From assembly GCA_018058545.1 (NCBI GenBank), contig JAGOZU010000012.1:1-51930 (forward strand): 51,930 bases of DNA, in the 5' to 3' direction. Position numbers and translations under genes: made by a program. The stretch comes from Promineifilum sp. GTDB taxonomy: Bacteria; Chloroflexota; Anaerolineae; Promineifilales; Promineifilaceae. The notes beneath the pieces are model-generated. The model did no database searches, had not been told where the DNA came from, and worked only from the letters and a program-made list of their open reading frames with translations. Below, piece by piece: positions 1-8,422 of this stretch; the first letter of the stretch is position 1, and every line of letters begins with the position of its first letter.

Positions 1-61
1 AGTGATCGGCGGATTTCAACCCTCGGGCGAGTAGTTTATCATAGCAGGCTCATGCCGATGG

Positions 62-862
62 CTAAGGCGTCGTCTGCGTGTGCCCGGCGCTTTCCATCCT
101 AAGCCGGCGGATGATATATACTACGTAAGCAATGCCCAGGCCGAAGGAAAAGATGAACCATTGAAACGCATAGTCGAGATGCGGGCCTTCCGAAAGGTCC
201 ACCTCCTTGGCTATGGGAATGGGCAAGGTTGGGCTTTCGCCCTCAGGCGGCGTGAGTTTCACGTAGAAGGGAAGTAGCGTGTAGGGCATCCCCTCCTGAA
301 TCGCGGCGATGTCAACCCGGAATAGCTCGATTCCGGTGTCGGCCGGCACAACCGATTCGGCCGTTCGTCGCAGGAGGGTTTCAGTCAGGGCGACGTAGCC
401 GTCGATTGGCTGCGTGCCCGTTTCCTCGGCATATTCATTGCCCGCTGCATGCTCCGCGTCGGGAATCCAGCCCCGGTCAACCAGCACGGCCAAATCCGTG
501 TCATCCAGCACAAACGGTGTGATCAGGTTGACTCCGGCGCGGCCGGACCAGTTCTGCAGTTTCAATATACGCTGGTTGTCGAAATCATAATGACCCGACC
601 CGATGACATCGTAGTTAGCCAAATCGGTCGGCACTTCTCCGGGTGAGAGAGAGGCGTATGTTCCGGCGTCAGCGTTCAAATCGATAGGGGCGGATTCAAT
701 CGCGGCGATAAGCTGGGCATTGGCCGCGCGTCGCTGCGCCAAACGGTCCAGCTGCCAGAAGCCGAGGCGAGCGAACAGGGCCATGAGAGCGATCACAATG
801 AGCGTGACCCACCACCATTTGCGACTAAACAATGTCCGCACCAACTCACCTGCAAAGGCCAT
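62..862 (-). CDS. SURF1-family cytochrome oxidase assembly protein
   Basis: Membrane assembly factor for haem-copper oxidases; the family helps insert haem a into subunit I. The 266-residue protein has the SURF1 layout: an N-terminal membrane helix (about residues 18-34, after SRKWWW), a central periplasmic domain (RGWIP near the middle) and a C-terminal helix ending in YVVYIIRR. It is the last gene of the oxidase operon and overlaps the stop of ctaG. A GTG at 868 overlaps that stop directly. I prefer the ATG at 862 because a GGAAGG sits five bases upstream. Family assignment is firm; the start is less so. Confidence 0.88.
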   Translation of the reverse strand: MAFAGELVRTLFSRKWWWVTLIVIALMALFARLGFWQLDRLAQRRAANAQLIAAIESAPIDLNADAGTYASLSPGEVPTDLANYDVIGSGHYDFDNQRILKLQNWSGRAGVNLITPFVLDDTDLAVLVDRGWIPDAEHAAGNEYAEETGTQPIDGYVALTETLLRRTAESVVPADTGIELFRVDIAAIQEGMPYTLLPFYVKLTPPEGESPTLPIPIAKEVDLSEGPHLDYAFQWFIFSFGLGIAYVVYIIRRLRMESAGHTQTTP

Positions 863-864
863 CG

Positions 865-1797
865 TCACCTTCCCTTGCCCGTCGCCATGCCCGGCGCGGC
901 CAGAGCCTCATCCGAATGCCAGGGTTGGTCCTCCGGCACGGGCTTCCGACCCTCGCCGGACAGGATCATGAAAATAAGCGCCAGGGCGATCATGAAATAC
1001 ATCATGCTGCCCGGTATCCACATGATGACCCCGCTGATACGTTGGTCATCCATCACGGATATTCCCCACAGCCGGGGCATGTCGCTGTAATAGCTGTAGA
1101 GCGGCTGCTGCGCAAAGGAGAGGACGATGCCCAGGGCCATGTTAGGTGGGATGGCGGCCAGGACAAAGGCGATCTTGGCCGGGCGGCTAAGCTCCTTGTG
1201 CAGTCGAGGCCCGGCTCCGGTCACCGTCCACCAGAAAAGCATGCCGGCGACGAACATCGAAATATGCTCGATGTCATGCACCAGCTCGCTGCGCAACGCC
1301 GCGTTGTACAGATTGGGGTCGTGCCAGCCGATGATGAAGACGATCATGATAAACCACACAATCGGCGGGCTGGTGACCTTGCGCAACGCCCGGCCGGTCA
1401 TCGAGCTTTTGTTGAGAACCCGGTTCAGGGCATCCCCCACCGTCAATCGAGCAGAGCCGGGCAAGCCCCACAGCACAAACGGCATGGGGTTGGGCAACAG
1501 CAACAGGAATGGGGCCAGCATAATCAGCAGGATGTGCTGGATCATGTGCACAAAGAAGAGTTGCTGCACCAGCACATCGATTGGCGACATCAGGGCAAAA
1601 CCGATGAGCAGCAAGCCGGATATATAGGAGATCGGCCGCCATATCGCGCCCAGCGAGCGTCGGTTTTTGGGCGGGCCGCTGATGGCGCGCAGCCTTCTCC
1701 AGCCAATGACGAACAGCGTCCCCAGGATGAGCAGGCTAAGGATGACTTCGGGGCGCCAATTCCACGAGGAGAGCGCTGCCCGAGCGACAGGATTCAT
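865..1797 (-). CDS. ctaG: caa3-type cytochrome c oxidase assembly protein CtaG
   Basis: Polytopic membrane protein of the caa3_CtaG family, needed for maturation of caa3 oxidases, probably at the copper centre. The 310-residue sequence has about seven hydrophobic helices. Family-typical stretches are visible, such as HMIQHILLIMLAPFLLL and IVFIIGWHDPNLYNAAL, with histidines near helix ends. The start at 1797 (MNPVARAAL) is chosen over an upstream ATG at 1860. A TACAAT lies only six bases before ATG 1797 on the minus strand, so an internal, nearly leaderless transcript is possible. Otherwise the gene follows subunit III by 91 bp and is translationally coupled to SURF1. Confidence 0.9.
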   Translation of the reverse strand: MNPVARAALSSWNWRPEVILSLLILGTLFVIGWRRLRAISGPPKNRRSLGAIWRPISYISGLLLIGFALMSPIDVLVQQLFFVHMIQHILLIMLAPFLLLLPNPMPFVLWGLPGSARLTVGDALNRVLNKSSMTGRALRKVTSPPIVWFIMIVFIIGWHDPNLYNAALRSELVHDIEHISMFVAGMLFWWTVTGAGPRLHKELSRPAKIAFVLAAIPPNMALGIVLSFAQQPLYSYYSDMPRLWGISVMDDQRISGVIMWIPGSMMYFMIALALIFMILSGEGRKPVPEDQPWHSDEALAAPGMATGKGR

Positions 1798-1888
1798 AAT
1801 TGAATTGTAGCGGGTGTGTGTCGAAAAGGGGATCAATAAGGGCCACGGCTTAATCAACATTCAGCCGTGGCCCCGGACAAGTCAGGTA

Positions 1889-2527
1889 TCAGACCGCGTG
1901 ACCCATCAGGTAGAGCGCGGGGTAGAAGAACACCCAGACAACGTCAACATAGTGCCAGTAGATGGCCGTGGCTTCGACGCCCCAATGTCGCTCGGCCGTG
2001 TAGGCTCCGCGGCGGCCGTTCCACCAGATGATCAGGATCAACACGATGCCGCTCAGGACGTGAAGGGCATGCATGCCGGTCATGGCGAAGAAGATGCCGC
2101 CAAAGACGCCGTCGCCCGGCTTCAGGTGACCGAACAGCTCGATGCCGAACAAGCTGCCGCTTAGATTAAAGATGTTCCACTCCATGACGACGACCATGAC
2201 GAAGAAGATCGCGCCCATCAGAGCCGCCAGCAAGGCGCTGCGCAGGAACCTGGGCTGGTCGCCATAGGCCGCGGCGGTCTCGCTGCGGTACATGAAGAAG
2301 CTGCTGAGTAACAGGATACCTGTCGCCAGCAAGCCGATTTCCTGGCTCAACGCCGGGCGGGTATTGCCCCACAAGACGAATCGGGATGTAAAGAGAGCGC
2401 CGAACAGGAACAGCTCGGAGAACAAAAAGAGCCACAACCCCAACCGGTTGGAGCGGAGCTGGGTCGCGTAGGGAATCTCGTGGGCGTGCGCCTCGTCGTG
2501 GGACGCGGGGCCTGTATAGGTGCTCAT
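1889..2527 (-). CDS. ctaE: cytochrome c oxidase subunit III
   Basis: Subunit III of the haem-copper oxidase, a membrane scaffold beside subunit I. The 212-residue protein is the short bacterial five-helix form, with RSNRLGLWLFLFSELFLFGALF, GMHALHVLSGI and HYVDVVWVFFYPALYL, all typical of the COX3 family (the HxxD/E pattern and the WHYVDVVW box). The start ATG at 2527 directly abuts the stop of the subunit IV gene (stop codon 2528-2530), so the two are translationally coupled. The order I-IV-III is less usual than I-III-IV. Confidence 0.95.
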   Translation of the reverse strand: MSTYTGPASHDEAHAHEIPYATQLRSNRLGLWLFLFSELFLFGALFTSRFVLWGNTRPALSQEIGLLATGILLLSSFFMYRSETAAAYGDQPRFLRSALLAALMGAIFFVMVVVMEWNIFNLSGSLFGIELFGHLKPGDGVFGGIFFAMTGMHALHVLSGIVLILIIWWNGRRGAYTAERHWGVEATAIYWHYVDVVWVFFYPALYLMGHAV

Positions 2528-2728
2528 CTAGTGACTTTCCTCCCGCCATAACCGTGTAATGTGCATGAAGTTCTGAATGATCACCGCCGCCTTCACCAAG
2601 GCAATAATGAAGAGCAGGATCAGCGATCCCATGTAGACTGCCACAATGTATTCAACTGCCGTCAGGACAGCCAGGATGATCAAGGTGACCATGCCCAGGC
2701 GGTAAGCGGCCGCTTTTCTGTCGTTCAT
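2528..2728 (-). CDS. ctaF: cytochrome c oxidase subunit IV (small prokaryotic type)
   Basis: A 66-residue membrane protein with two hydrophobic helices. The segment VKAAVIIQNFMHITRLWREE is the signature of prokaryotic cytochrome c oxidase subunit IV. It lies between subunits I and III in the operon, with a GGAGGAAG ribosome-binding site ahead of the ATG at 2728. It probably packs against subunits I and III in the inner membrane. Identification rests on the C-terminal motif, size and position. Confidence 0.85.
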   Translation of the reverse strand: MNDRKAAAYRLGMVTLIILAVLTAVEYIVAVYMGSLILLFIIALVKAAVIIQNFMHITRLWREESH

Positions 2729-2749
2729 CGTCTTGTCACTTCCTCCTGG

Positions 2750-4621
2750 TTAGTCGCCCGACGGCGCGGGAACGATGGAGCGGGTATAGACCGAATCGGC
2801 CAGACCATAATCATAAGGCTCGCCAACTACCTCGAACGGGACGGCGTAGTTAAACTCCGGCACCGGGTAGGGGATTTGCCACTCCGGCGAGCGCGACCGC
2901 CATGGATTGGGGTCGGCAATCGGCTTCGAACGGGCGCTGGAGATGAAATTATAGACCATGATCAGGACCGACCACCCGATGACCAGCGCGGCCAGGGTGA
3001 TCAGGATATGGGTGGTGGTGATGCCCAACGCCGGGTCATAGTCGGCCACACGGCGACGCATACCCAACAGGCCAACGCTCATCTGGCCGATGCTCATCAC
3101 CCAGAAGGCGGGCAACATGAGCCAGAAGTGCAATTTGCCGAGGGATTCCTTGTACATGCGCCCGGTGACCTTAGGATACCAGTAGTAAAAGGCGGCGAAA
3201 AGCGGGAAGATATAGCCGCCGAACATTGTGGCGTGGAAGTGGCCGACGATCCAGTAGCTATCGTGCAGGTGCAGGTTGGTCGGGACGGTTCCCAGAATCG
3301 GGCCGGTGACGCCGCCGATCAGAAAAATCGAGATGGCCCCAAAGACGAACAGAAGCGGCGTTGGCGGGTTTTTGGGCAGTTTGCCCTCCCACATCGTAGC
3401 CACCCAGCTAAAGAACTTCACGCCCGTGGGAATGGCGACCATCATGGTCGAGAACATGAACGGCACGCGCAACACGTCAGCCATGCCCGAGGTAAACATG
3501 TGGTGGGCCCACACCAGGAAGCCGACGAGGGCGATACCCAGACTCGAAAGCGCCACCCAGCGATAGCCGAACAACGGCTTGCGCGTGAAGACGGGCAGCA
3601 ACTCGCTTATGATGGCCAACCCCGGCAGAACAAATACGTAGACCACCGGGTGTGAGTAGAACCAGAAGAGGTGCTGATAGAGGATGGGATTGCCGCCACC
3701 GGCGGGGTCGAAGAAGTTCAGCCCCAAAACTCGCTCGGCGACAGTCGCCGTGAGGGCCACGCCGACCGTCTGGGTAGCGGTCAGCTGGATGATCGAAGCG
3801 GCAATTGCGCCCCAGACGACGATGGGCATGCGGAAAAGGGTCATCCCCTTGGCGCGCATCGTCGTCACGGTCACCAGCAGGTTGAGCGAACTGGCGATAG
3901 ACGAGAAGCCGTTCATCCAAAAGCCGAGGAGGAAGAGAACCACCCCCAGAGGCGCGCGCAGACTCAGCGTGGCATAACCGACCCAACCGGTGTCCCACCC
4001 CCCGACAGCCATGCCGGACAGGATGATGATCGCCGACGGGATCGTGACCCAATAGCTGAAGGCGTTCAGGCGCGGGAAAGCCATGTCGGGCGCGCCGATC
4101 ATCAGCGGAACCAGATAATTGACGATGGAACCGACGCCCAACAGAATGCTGGCGATCATGATGATGCCGTGGGCGCTGAACAGGGTGTTGAAGTCGTCGT
4201 TGGACAGCCACTGCATGCCCGGCTGCGCCAGTTCGATGCGGAACATGATGGCGAAAAGACCGCCGACCAGCAGAACAAGGACGCTGGTGACGCCGTACTG
4301 GATGCCGATGACCTTGTGGTTGTAATCAACATTGAAGTAGCGCGACCATTCCGGCTTGCCCTCGGGAGCGCCATGCCGCAATTCGGTCTTCTTGCCGACA
4401 ATCCAGCGGAGCCAGTCGCCCAACACGCCGGCGGCCACCAGGAACCCGATGAGGCTGGTGATGGCCCCGAAAGCAACGGCGGGTTCGTAGAGCCACGGCG
4501 TCGGCAGACCCTGCAAGGAGCGCAATAGGGCGATGAAGGAATAGCCCAAAGCCCAGCCAACGGCCTGTCCGACCAGACCTTTGGCCAAAGCCGAGGTCAG
4601 CAGAATTTTCAGTGTTCTCAT
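2750..4621 (-). CDS. ctaD: cytochrome c oxidase subunit I, A2-type
   Basis: Catalytic subunit holding haem a and the haem a3-CuB centre. It reduces oxygen to water and pumps protons across the inner membrane. The 623-residue sequence has WFYSHPVVY in helix VI, WAHHMFTSG (CuB histidine pair) and GHFHAT (haem ligands). The YSHPxV form, with no glutamate in HPEVY, is the mark of A2-family oxidases such as Thermus caa3. The N-terminus carries about 100 extra residues with two hydrophobic segments before the first canonical helix region. The gene follows subunit II by 35 bp and is co-oriented with all oxidase genes. Confidence 0.97.
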   Translation of the reverse strand: MRTLKILLTSALAKGLVGQAVGWALGYSFIALLRSLQGLPTPWLYEPAVAFGAITSLIGFLVAAGVLGDWLRWIVGKKTELRHGAPEGKPEWSRYFNVDYNHKVIGIQYGVTSVLVLLVGGLFAIMFRIELAQPGMQWLSNDDFNTLFSAHGIIMIASILLGVGSIVNYLVPLMIGAPDMAFPRLNAFSYWVTIPSAIIILSGMAVGGWDTGWVGYATLSLRAPLGVVLFLLGFWMNGFSSIASSLNLLVTVTTMRAKGMTLFRMPIVVWGAIAASIIQLTATQTVGVALTATVAERVLGLNFFDPAGGGNPILYQHLFWFYSHPVVYVFVLPGLAIISELLPVFTRKPLFGYRWVALSSLGIALVGFLVWAHHMFTSGMADVLRVPFMFSTMMVAIPTGVKFFSWVATMWEGKLPKNPPTPLLFVFGAISIFLIGGVTGPILGTVPTNLHLHDSYWIVGHFHATMFGGYIFPLFAAFYYWYPKVTGRMYKESLGKLHFWLMLPAFWVMSIGQMSVGLLGMRRRVADYDPALGITTTHILITLAALVIGWSVLIMVYNFISSARSKPIADPNPWRSRSPEWQIPYPVPEFNYAVPFEVVGEPYDYGLADSVYTRSIVPAPSGD

Positions 4622-4656
4622 TTTCTACTACTCCCTAAATTTTCGATCGGCGCTCA

Positions 4657-5727
4657 TTACTGCAATGTCTTGATGTAAGCGATGATGTCGGCGGCGATAT
4701 CGATGTCTATGGCCTCGGCCGCGTTCACCTCTTGCTGGCGAGTCGTGAACTGATCCAGGTAAGTCTGCGGCATGAGGTTGGGATTGAAACCGGAAACGAT
4801 CTGCGAATTCGGGTCCAGGATGGAGTTCCTGATGTAGTCATCGTCGGCCGACACCGTCGAGCCGTCAGCAAGGGCCACATCGTGCATGTAAATCCCCTGC
4901 CAGGTAGGGCCAGCGCCGGGGGTGCCGTCAGAGGAATGGCAAGCGACACAGCCAAACCCTTCCGCGCTGGCCCAGAATGCGCCGCGTTCTTCCGGCGTCA
5001 TATCCGAGAAGGCGGGCGCGGCCGACTTCTCGGCCGTCCAGGCCTGGAAATCATCGGCGCTGAGGACGCGCACATCGGCCTCCATCACGGTGTGATTCAG
5101 GCCGCATATCTCGGCGCAGCGCAGCTTGTAATTACCGATCTCGGTCGGCGTGATGCGAAGCATCGTCTCCCGCCCGGGCACAAGGTCTTGCTTGACGCGA
5201 AACTCCGGAACCCAGAAGGAATGGATGACATCGACAGCGTTCATTTTCAGGGCGATCGTCCGGCCGACGGGCAGCACCAGTTCGCCGGAAGCAAACCCGC
5301 CCTGCTCAGGATAGTCAAAGCTCCAGATCCATTGCTTGCCGGTGACATGGACGGTCATCTCACCTTCCTTGGGCCGGGTGATCTCATTGAGGACGACGGC
5401 GCCCCAGATTCCAAAACCCATCACAACAAAGAAGGGAACAACCGTCCAGGTGATCTCCAGCTTGGTGTGGCCATGAATATGCGGCCCGTCGGTTTCGTCG
5501 CCATCGGCGCGCGTAAAGAAGAATACCGCATAAAGCATCAGCACCATGATGAGCGCAAAGAGGAAGGCGATCAACCAGTAATGAGCGTCAAACAGCTGGT
5601 CGATCGGTATGGCCTCAGCGCTGGCGGCCACCGGTAGCGCCAGAATGATGGTGAACAGCCAACGCAACCCCACCGTCGTCAGCGCCACCAGGATGATGAT
5701 ATTGATGATATTTCTAAATCGTCCCAT
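4657..5727 (-). CDS. ctaC: cytochrome c oxidase subunit II with fused cytochrome c domain
   Basis: Electron-entry subunit. It has two N-terminal membrane helices, a cupredoxin domain with the CuA motif (C204, C208, H212, M215 in CAEICGLNHTVM), and a C-terminal cytochrome c domain with haem-binding C260-x2-C263-H264. This fusion defines a caa3-type oxidase in which cytochrome c is built into the complex. It is the first gene of the operon (II-I-IV-III-ctaG-surf1) and starts at ATG 5727. Some 196 bp separate it from the next upstream gene, leaving room for a promoter; I see no convincing -35/-10 pair there. Confidence 0.97.
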   Translation of the reverse strand: MGRFRNIINIIILVALTTVGLRWLFTIILALPVAASAEAIPIDQLFDAHYWLIAFLFALIMVLMLYAVFFFTRADGDETDGPHIHGHTKLEITWTVVPFFVVMGFGIWGAVVLNEITRPKEGEMTVHVTGKQWIWSFDYPEQGGFASGELVLPVGRTIALKMNAVDVIHSFWVPEFRVKQDLVPGRETMLRITPTEIGNYKLRCAEICGLNHTVMEADVRVLSADDFQAWTAEKSAAPAFSDMTPEERGAFWASAEGFGCVACHSSDGTPGAGPTWQGIYMHDVALADGSTVSADDDYIRNSILDPNSQIVSGFNPNLMPQTYLDQFTTRQQEVNAAEAIDIDIAADIIAYIKTLQ

Positions 5728-5923
5728 TCTTCAAGTCCCTACTAAGATAGATTACAACCCAATCTACCGATTCGTTCCGGCCATTAGCGACCTGCCACAA
5801 TCCCTCACAAACAGGGTCGCTTGCCGGCTTGGGTCAAGCATGGCGCTTTGCATGCCAAGCGCCTGTATTTCTTGCACGCCGGAACACGGCAAGCGCGCTA
5901 CGCCATGCCGTGCGCCGGAAATT

Positions 5924-6730
5924 CTACGATGAGAAATTCAAAATTGCAATGATGGCGATGCCCAGACCCACGACAAGCAGGAACGTCATGACGATGGCGA
6001 TGAAGTCCCAGGGAATCGCCAACGATTCTGTCCGGTTATAGGCCGCGATCCGCTCCGAGCGCAGCCACATCCCGATGGCGGTCAGCGCCACGATCATCAT
6101 GGTCAAGGTGAGAGCCGAGGTGACATTGACGATCATATCGCCCCGGACGATCTGGCCGCTGGGGAAAATCAAATTGGCGAAGAGGAGCGTGATAAAAGCG
6201 ACGAACATCACGATGATGATGCCGGTTGTAATGACGCTCCATCGCCGCCAGGTTGTTTCCGGAGCGACGCTGGTCGGCCGCGTCTGGCGCATGCCCGCCA
6301 CCTGATCGTTATAGCGTTTCTGCAAGGTTGCTGCGCTCTGCTGGTATTCGGTACTGGCCGCGGTTCGGGCCACCATGCGGGAAATGAGAATGTAGATGAG
6401 GGCCAAAGTCAGGCCAGCCCCAATCACCAGCCCGGGGACGATAATGGCTAACCCAAGCATCCATTGCCAACTGGCCAGGGTAATCTCGGAGCGGCCGCCA
6501 ATCGGTATCGGCAAGGGAAACGTGACCGTGGAGGTCTCCGCGGGCAAAGGTATCGTGGAACCGCGTCCACCGAGCATCCCCGGCAACAGGATAGTCAAAA
6601 GGCCGCTTCCAACAAGGATGGCCAAGATTATTCCCCAAGTAATCAAAGTGTTCCTGTTTTTCAAGAGACCATCTCCATCAAGTTTTGGTTTATCTTTCAG
6701 AAGAAGCATCCTCAGATGGCCTGGTTTCAC
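5924..6730 (-). CDS. predicted four-helix membrane protein, function unknown
   Basis: I do not recognise a named family. The protein has about four hydrophobic helices: near residues 29-50 (ITWGIILAILVGSGLLTILL), 90-118, 165-190 and 235-262. A soluble stretch lies between helices 2 and 3 (RMVARTAASTEYQQSA). The start is uncertain: a GTG at 6730 gives 268 residues, an ATG at 6709 gives 261, and neither has a strong ribosome-binding site. It lies between the ECF sigma factor and the oxidase operon on the same strand, so a role near respiration or stress sensing is possible but unsupported. Confidence 0.65.
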   Translation of the reverse strand: MKPGHLRMLLLKDKPKLDGDGLLKNRNTLITWGIILAILVGSGLLTILLPGMLGGRGSTIPLPAETSTVTFPLPIPIGGRSEITLASWQWMLGLAIIVPGLVIGAGLTLALIYILISRMVARTAASTEYQQSAATLQKRYNDQVAGMRQTRPTSVAPETTWRRWSVITTGIIIVMFVAFITLLFANLIFPSGQIVRGDMIVNVTSALTLTMMIVALTAIGMWLRSERIAAYNRTESLAIPWDFIAIVMTFLLVVGLGIAIIAILNFSS

Positions 6731-6879
6731 GGATTACCGATGAGAATATCGATCGGAACTGAATCCATGAAGTTGGCATCATCTTTAAACGGTTCTCCAC
6801 ATCGATCGAGCGGCATCGCTCAAGGCCTGCGTATACTATCACAAAAATATTATCGCAACAGCTATCCGGAATTCAACCG

Positions 6880-7563
6880 TCAATCGGAGTCGCGACCGCC
6901 TCCCCGCTCGCTAAAACGACCCAGCAAGCGCCGGATAGTCGAACTCTTGGGCGCTGCCGGCATCTCCCGCTGTAATTCGTCGCGCAACGCCAGCAATGTT
7001 CGATGATAGAGCGACTTGATCGCCCCCTCGCTGCGTCCCATGACGGCTCCTACTTCGGCATTGGACAGATGCTCCACGAACTTCAGCGTGAGCAACTCTT
7101 GCCGGTCGGCCGGCAACCGCCGAACAACGCGCAACAACACCGCCCGATCCTCGGCCAGCAGCAACGCCGCCTCGGGGCCATCTTCGTTCACCTGCCAGCG
7201 GCTTAGATCGTCAAGGGAGATCACCTGTCGCCGGCTGCGGTCCCGATGCCAGTTGGCGACGAGATTGTGCGCGATGCGGTAGAGCCAGGCCGAAAACGGA
7301 ACGCCGCGATCGTCATAATTGGGCATATGCTGCCAGGCCCGCATGAAGGTTCTGGCCGTCAGGTCTTCCGCATCGGTGTCGCTGCTGGTGCGATAGTATA
7401 TATATTGGTATATACGCTGCGAGTAACGTTCGTAAAGTTGGCCGAAAGCATCCTGATCGATCTTGGCACGCTCGATCAAAGCCGACTCATCCAAATTTGA
7501 ATCGACCGGATTAGATGTCATACCTGCGTCGCTAACCTCTGGGGCCTCAATCAGCAAAGTCAT
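6880..7563 (-). CDS. RNA polymerase sigma-70 factor, ECF subfamily
   Basis: Alternative sigma factor. The 227-residue protein has region 2 (LYERYSQRIYQYIYYRT then DAEDLTARTFMRAWQ) and region 4 (LPADRQELLTLKFVEHL then SEGAIKSLYHRTLLAL), the usual ECF layout. About 38 residues precede region 2, and a basic, serine-rich tail follows region 4. Start ATG is at 7563. No anti-sigma gene with a zinc-binding motif is adjacent; the next gene on the strand is an unrecognised membrane protein that could fill that role. The target regulon cannot be read from the window. Confidence 0.92.
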   Translation of the reverse strand: MTLLIEAPEVSDAGMTSNPVDSNLDESALIERAKIDQDAFGQLYERYSQRIYQYIYYRTSSDTDAEDLTARTFMRAWQHMPNYDDRGVPFSAWLYRIAHNLVANWHRDRSRRQVISLDDLSRWQVNEDGPEAALLLAEDRAVLLRVVRRLPADRQELLTLKFVEHLSNAEVGAVMGRSEGAIKSLYHRTLLALRDELQREMPAAPKSSTIRRLLGRFSERGGGRDSD

Positions 7564-7654
7564 CAGAATAGCGGGCAGTATAGCAAAAGCCGCAGCGGAC
7601 GGCGAACGCGATGCGCCGGACGACAGGCAGGCCGGATCGACCTGATGAAAACCT

Positions 7655-7683
7655 TTGACAAGGGCAGCAATTCATTCTATAAT
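7655..7683 (+). promoter_or_regulatory. consensus sigma70 promoter of the rplU operon
   Basis: TTGACA at 7655-7660 and TATAAT at 7678-7683 are separated by exactly 17 bp, a full match to the housekeeping promoter consensus. Transcription would begin near 7690, giving a leader of roughly 110 nt before rplU. Confidence 0.93.
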
Positions 7684-7753
7684 TCCATTTCGCGTGACGT
7701 GGGTTCACCAACCACGCCTGCGCCACGCACTGTGAACATTAAGTCATATTGAC

Positions 7754-7789
7754 GAACGCCGGCACTGAAACCAGATGCCGGTTCTTTTT
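7754..7789 (+). promoter_or_regulatory. hairpin plus T-run in the rplU leader (possible attenuator)
   Basis: CCGGCA (7759-7764) pairs with TGCCGG (7776-7781), and flanking GAA and TTC can extend the stem. Five T residues follow at 7785-7789, ending just before the GGAGG of rplU. The form is that of an intrinsic terminator inside a ribosomal-protein leader, so attenuation or feedback by a product is plausible. Function is inferred only. Confidence 0.5.
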
Positions 7790-7799
7790 GGAGGTTAAC

Positions 7800-8114
7800 G
7801 TGTACGCTATTGTAGAGAGTGGTGGCCGGCAATACCGCGCCGAAGAGGGTAATACCTTCTCCGTGGAGAAGCTCCCTTATGAAGTCGGTGACCAGGTGGA
7901 ACTGAGCAACGTGCTGCTGATCGCCAACGGGGATTCCGTGCAGGTGGGTCGGCCGACCGTGGACGGGGCTACCGTGAAAGCGACTGTTGTCGAACAGTAT
8001 CGGGGCAAGAAAATTTTCGTCTGGAAATACCGGGCGAAGCTCCGTTATCGCCGGCGTCGTGGTCATCGACAGGATTATACGCGCCTGCGCATTGACGAGA
8101 TCGTCGCCGGGTAA
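7800..8114 (+). CDS. rplU: 50S ribosomal protein L21
   Basis: Large-subunit ribosomal protein bL21, which binds 23S rRNA. The 104-residue product begins YAIVESGGRQYRAEEG after the start, and RRRRGHRQDYTRLRI near the C-terminus is typical of the family. The start is GTG at 7800, chosen because it lies six bases after a GGAGG and gives the canonical M-Y-A-I-V beginning. The longer in-frame reading from 7749 would cross the leader hairpin. It is first in the rplU-rpmA-rpmE operon behind a consensus promoter. Confidence 0.97.
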   Translation: MYAIVESGGRQYRAEEGNTFSVEKLPYEVGDQVELSNVLLIANGDSVQVGRPTVDGATVKATVVEQYRGKKIFVWKYRAKLRYRRRRGHRQDYTRLRIDEIVAG

Positions 8115-8146
8115 TCCGGTTGAGAGTAGCTTAGGAGAGTTGTAAG

Positions 8147-8419
8147 ATGGCACACAAGAAAGGTGGCGGCTCAACCCGTAACGGTCGCGACAGTAACGCC
8201 AAGCGCCTGGGCATCAAGCGCTACGGCGGGGAATACGTCGGCCCCGGCACAATTATCGTCCGCCAAAATGGCACCAAATACCGCCCCGGCAGCAATGTCC
8301 GCCTGGGTCGGGACTACACCATCTACGCCCTGATCGACGGGCAGGTGACTTTTGAAAATCGTTTCGGCCGCAAGGTCGTCAGCGTCTATCCGGCACAAAC
8401 GGCCGCCGCGGGAGATTAA
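8147..8419 (+). CDS. rpmA: 50S ribosomal protein L27
   Basis: Ribosomal protein bL27, whose N-terminus reaches the peptidyl-transferase centre. The 90-residue protein starts [20 protein letters not shown], with no cleavable N-terminal extension of the Firmicutes kind. [11 protein letters not shown]-like and [11 protein letters not shown] segments complete the match. It lies 32 bp after rplU with a TTAGGAGAG ribosome-binding site, and three bases before rpmE. Confidence 0.98.
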   Translation: MAHKKGGGSTRNGRDSNAKRLGIKRYGGEYVGPGTIIVRQNGTKYRPGSNVRLGRDYTIYALIDGQVTFENRFGRKVVSVYPAQTAAAGD

Positions 8420-8422
8420 ATC

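Noticed and set aside
832-1803. 323-residue plus-strand frame near the oxidase operon
   Set aside because: Antisense to ctaG and SURF1; His/Arg/Gln-rich composition and no recognisable domain.
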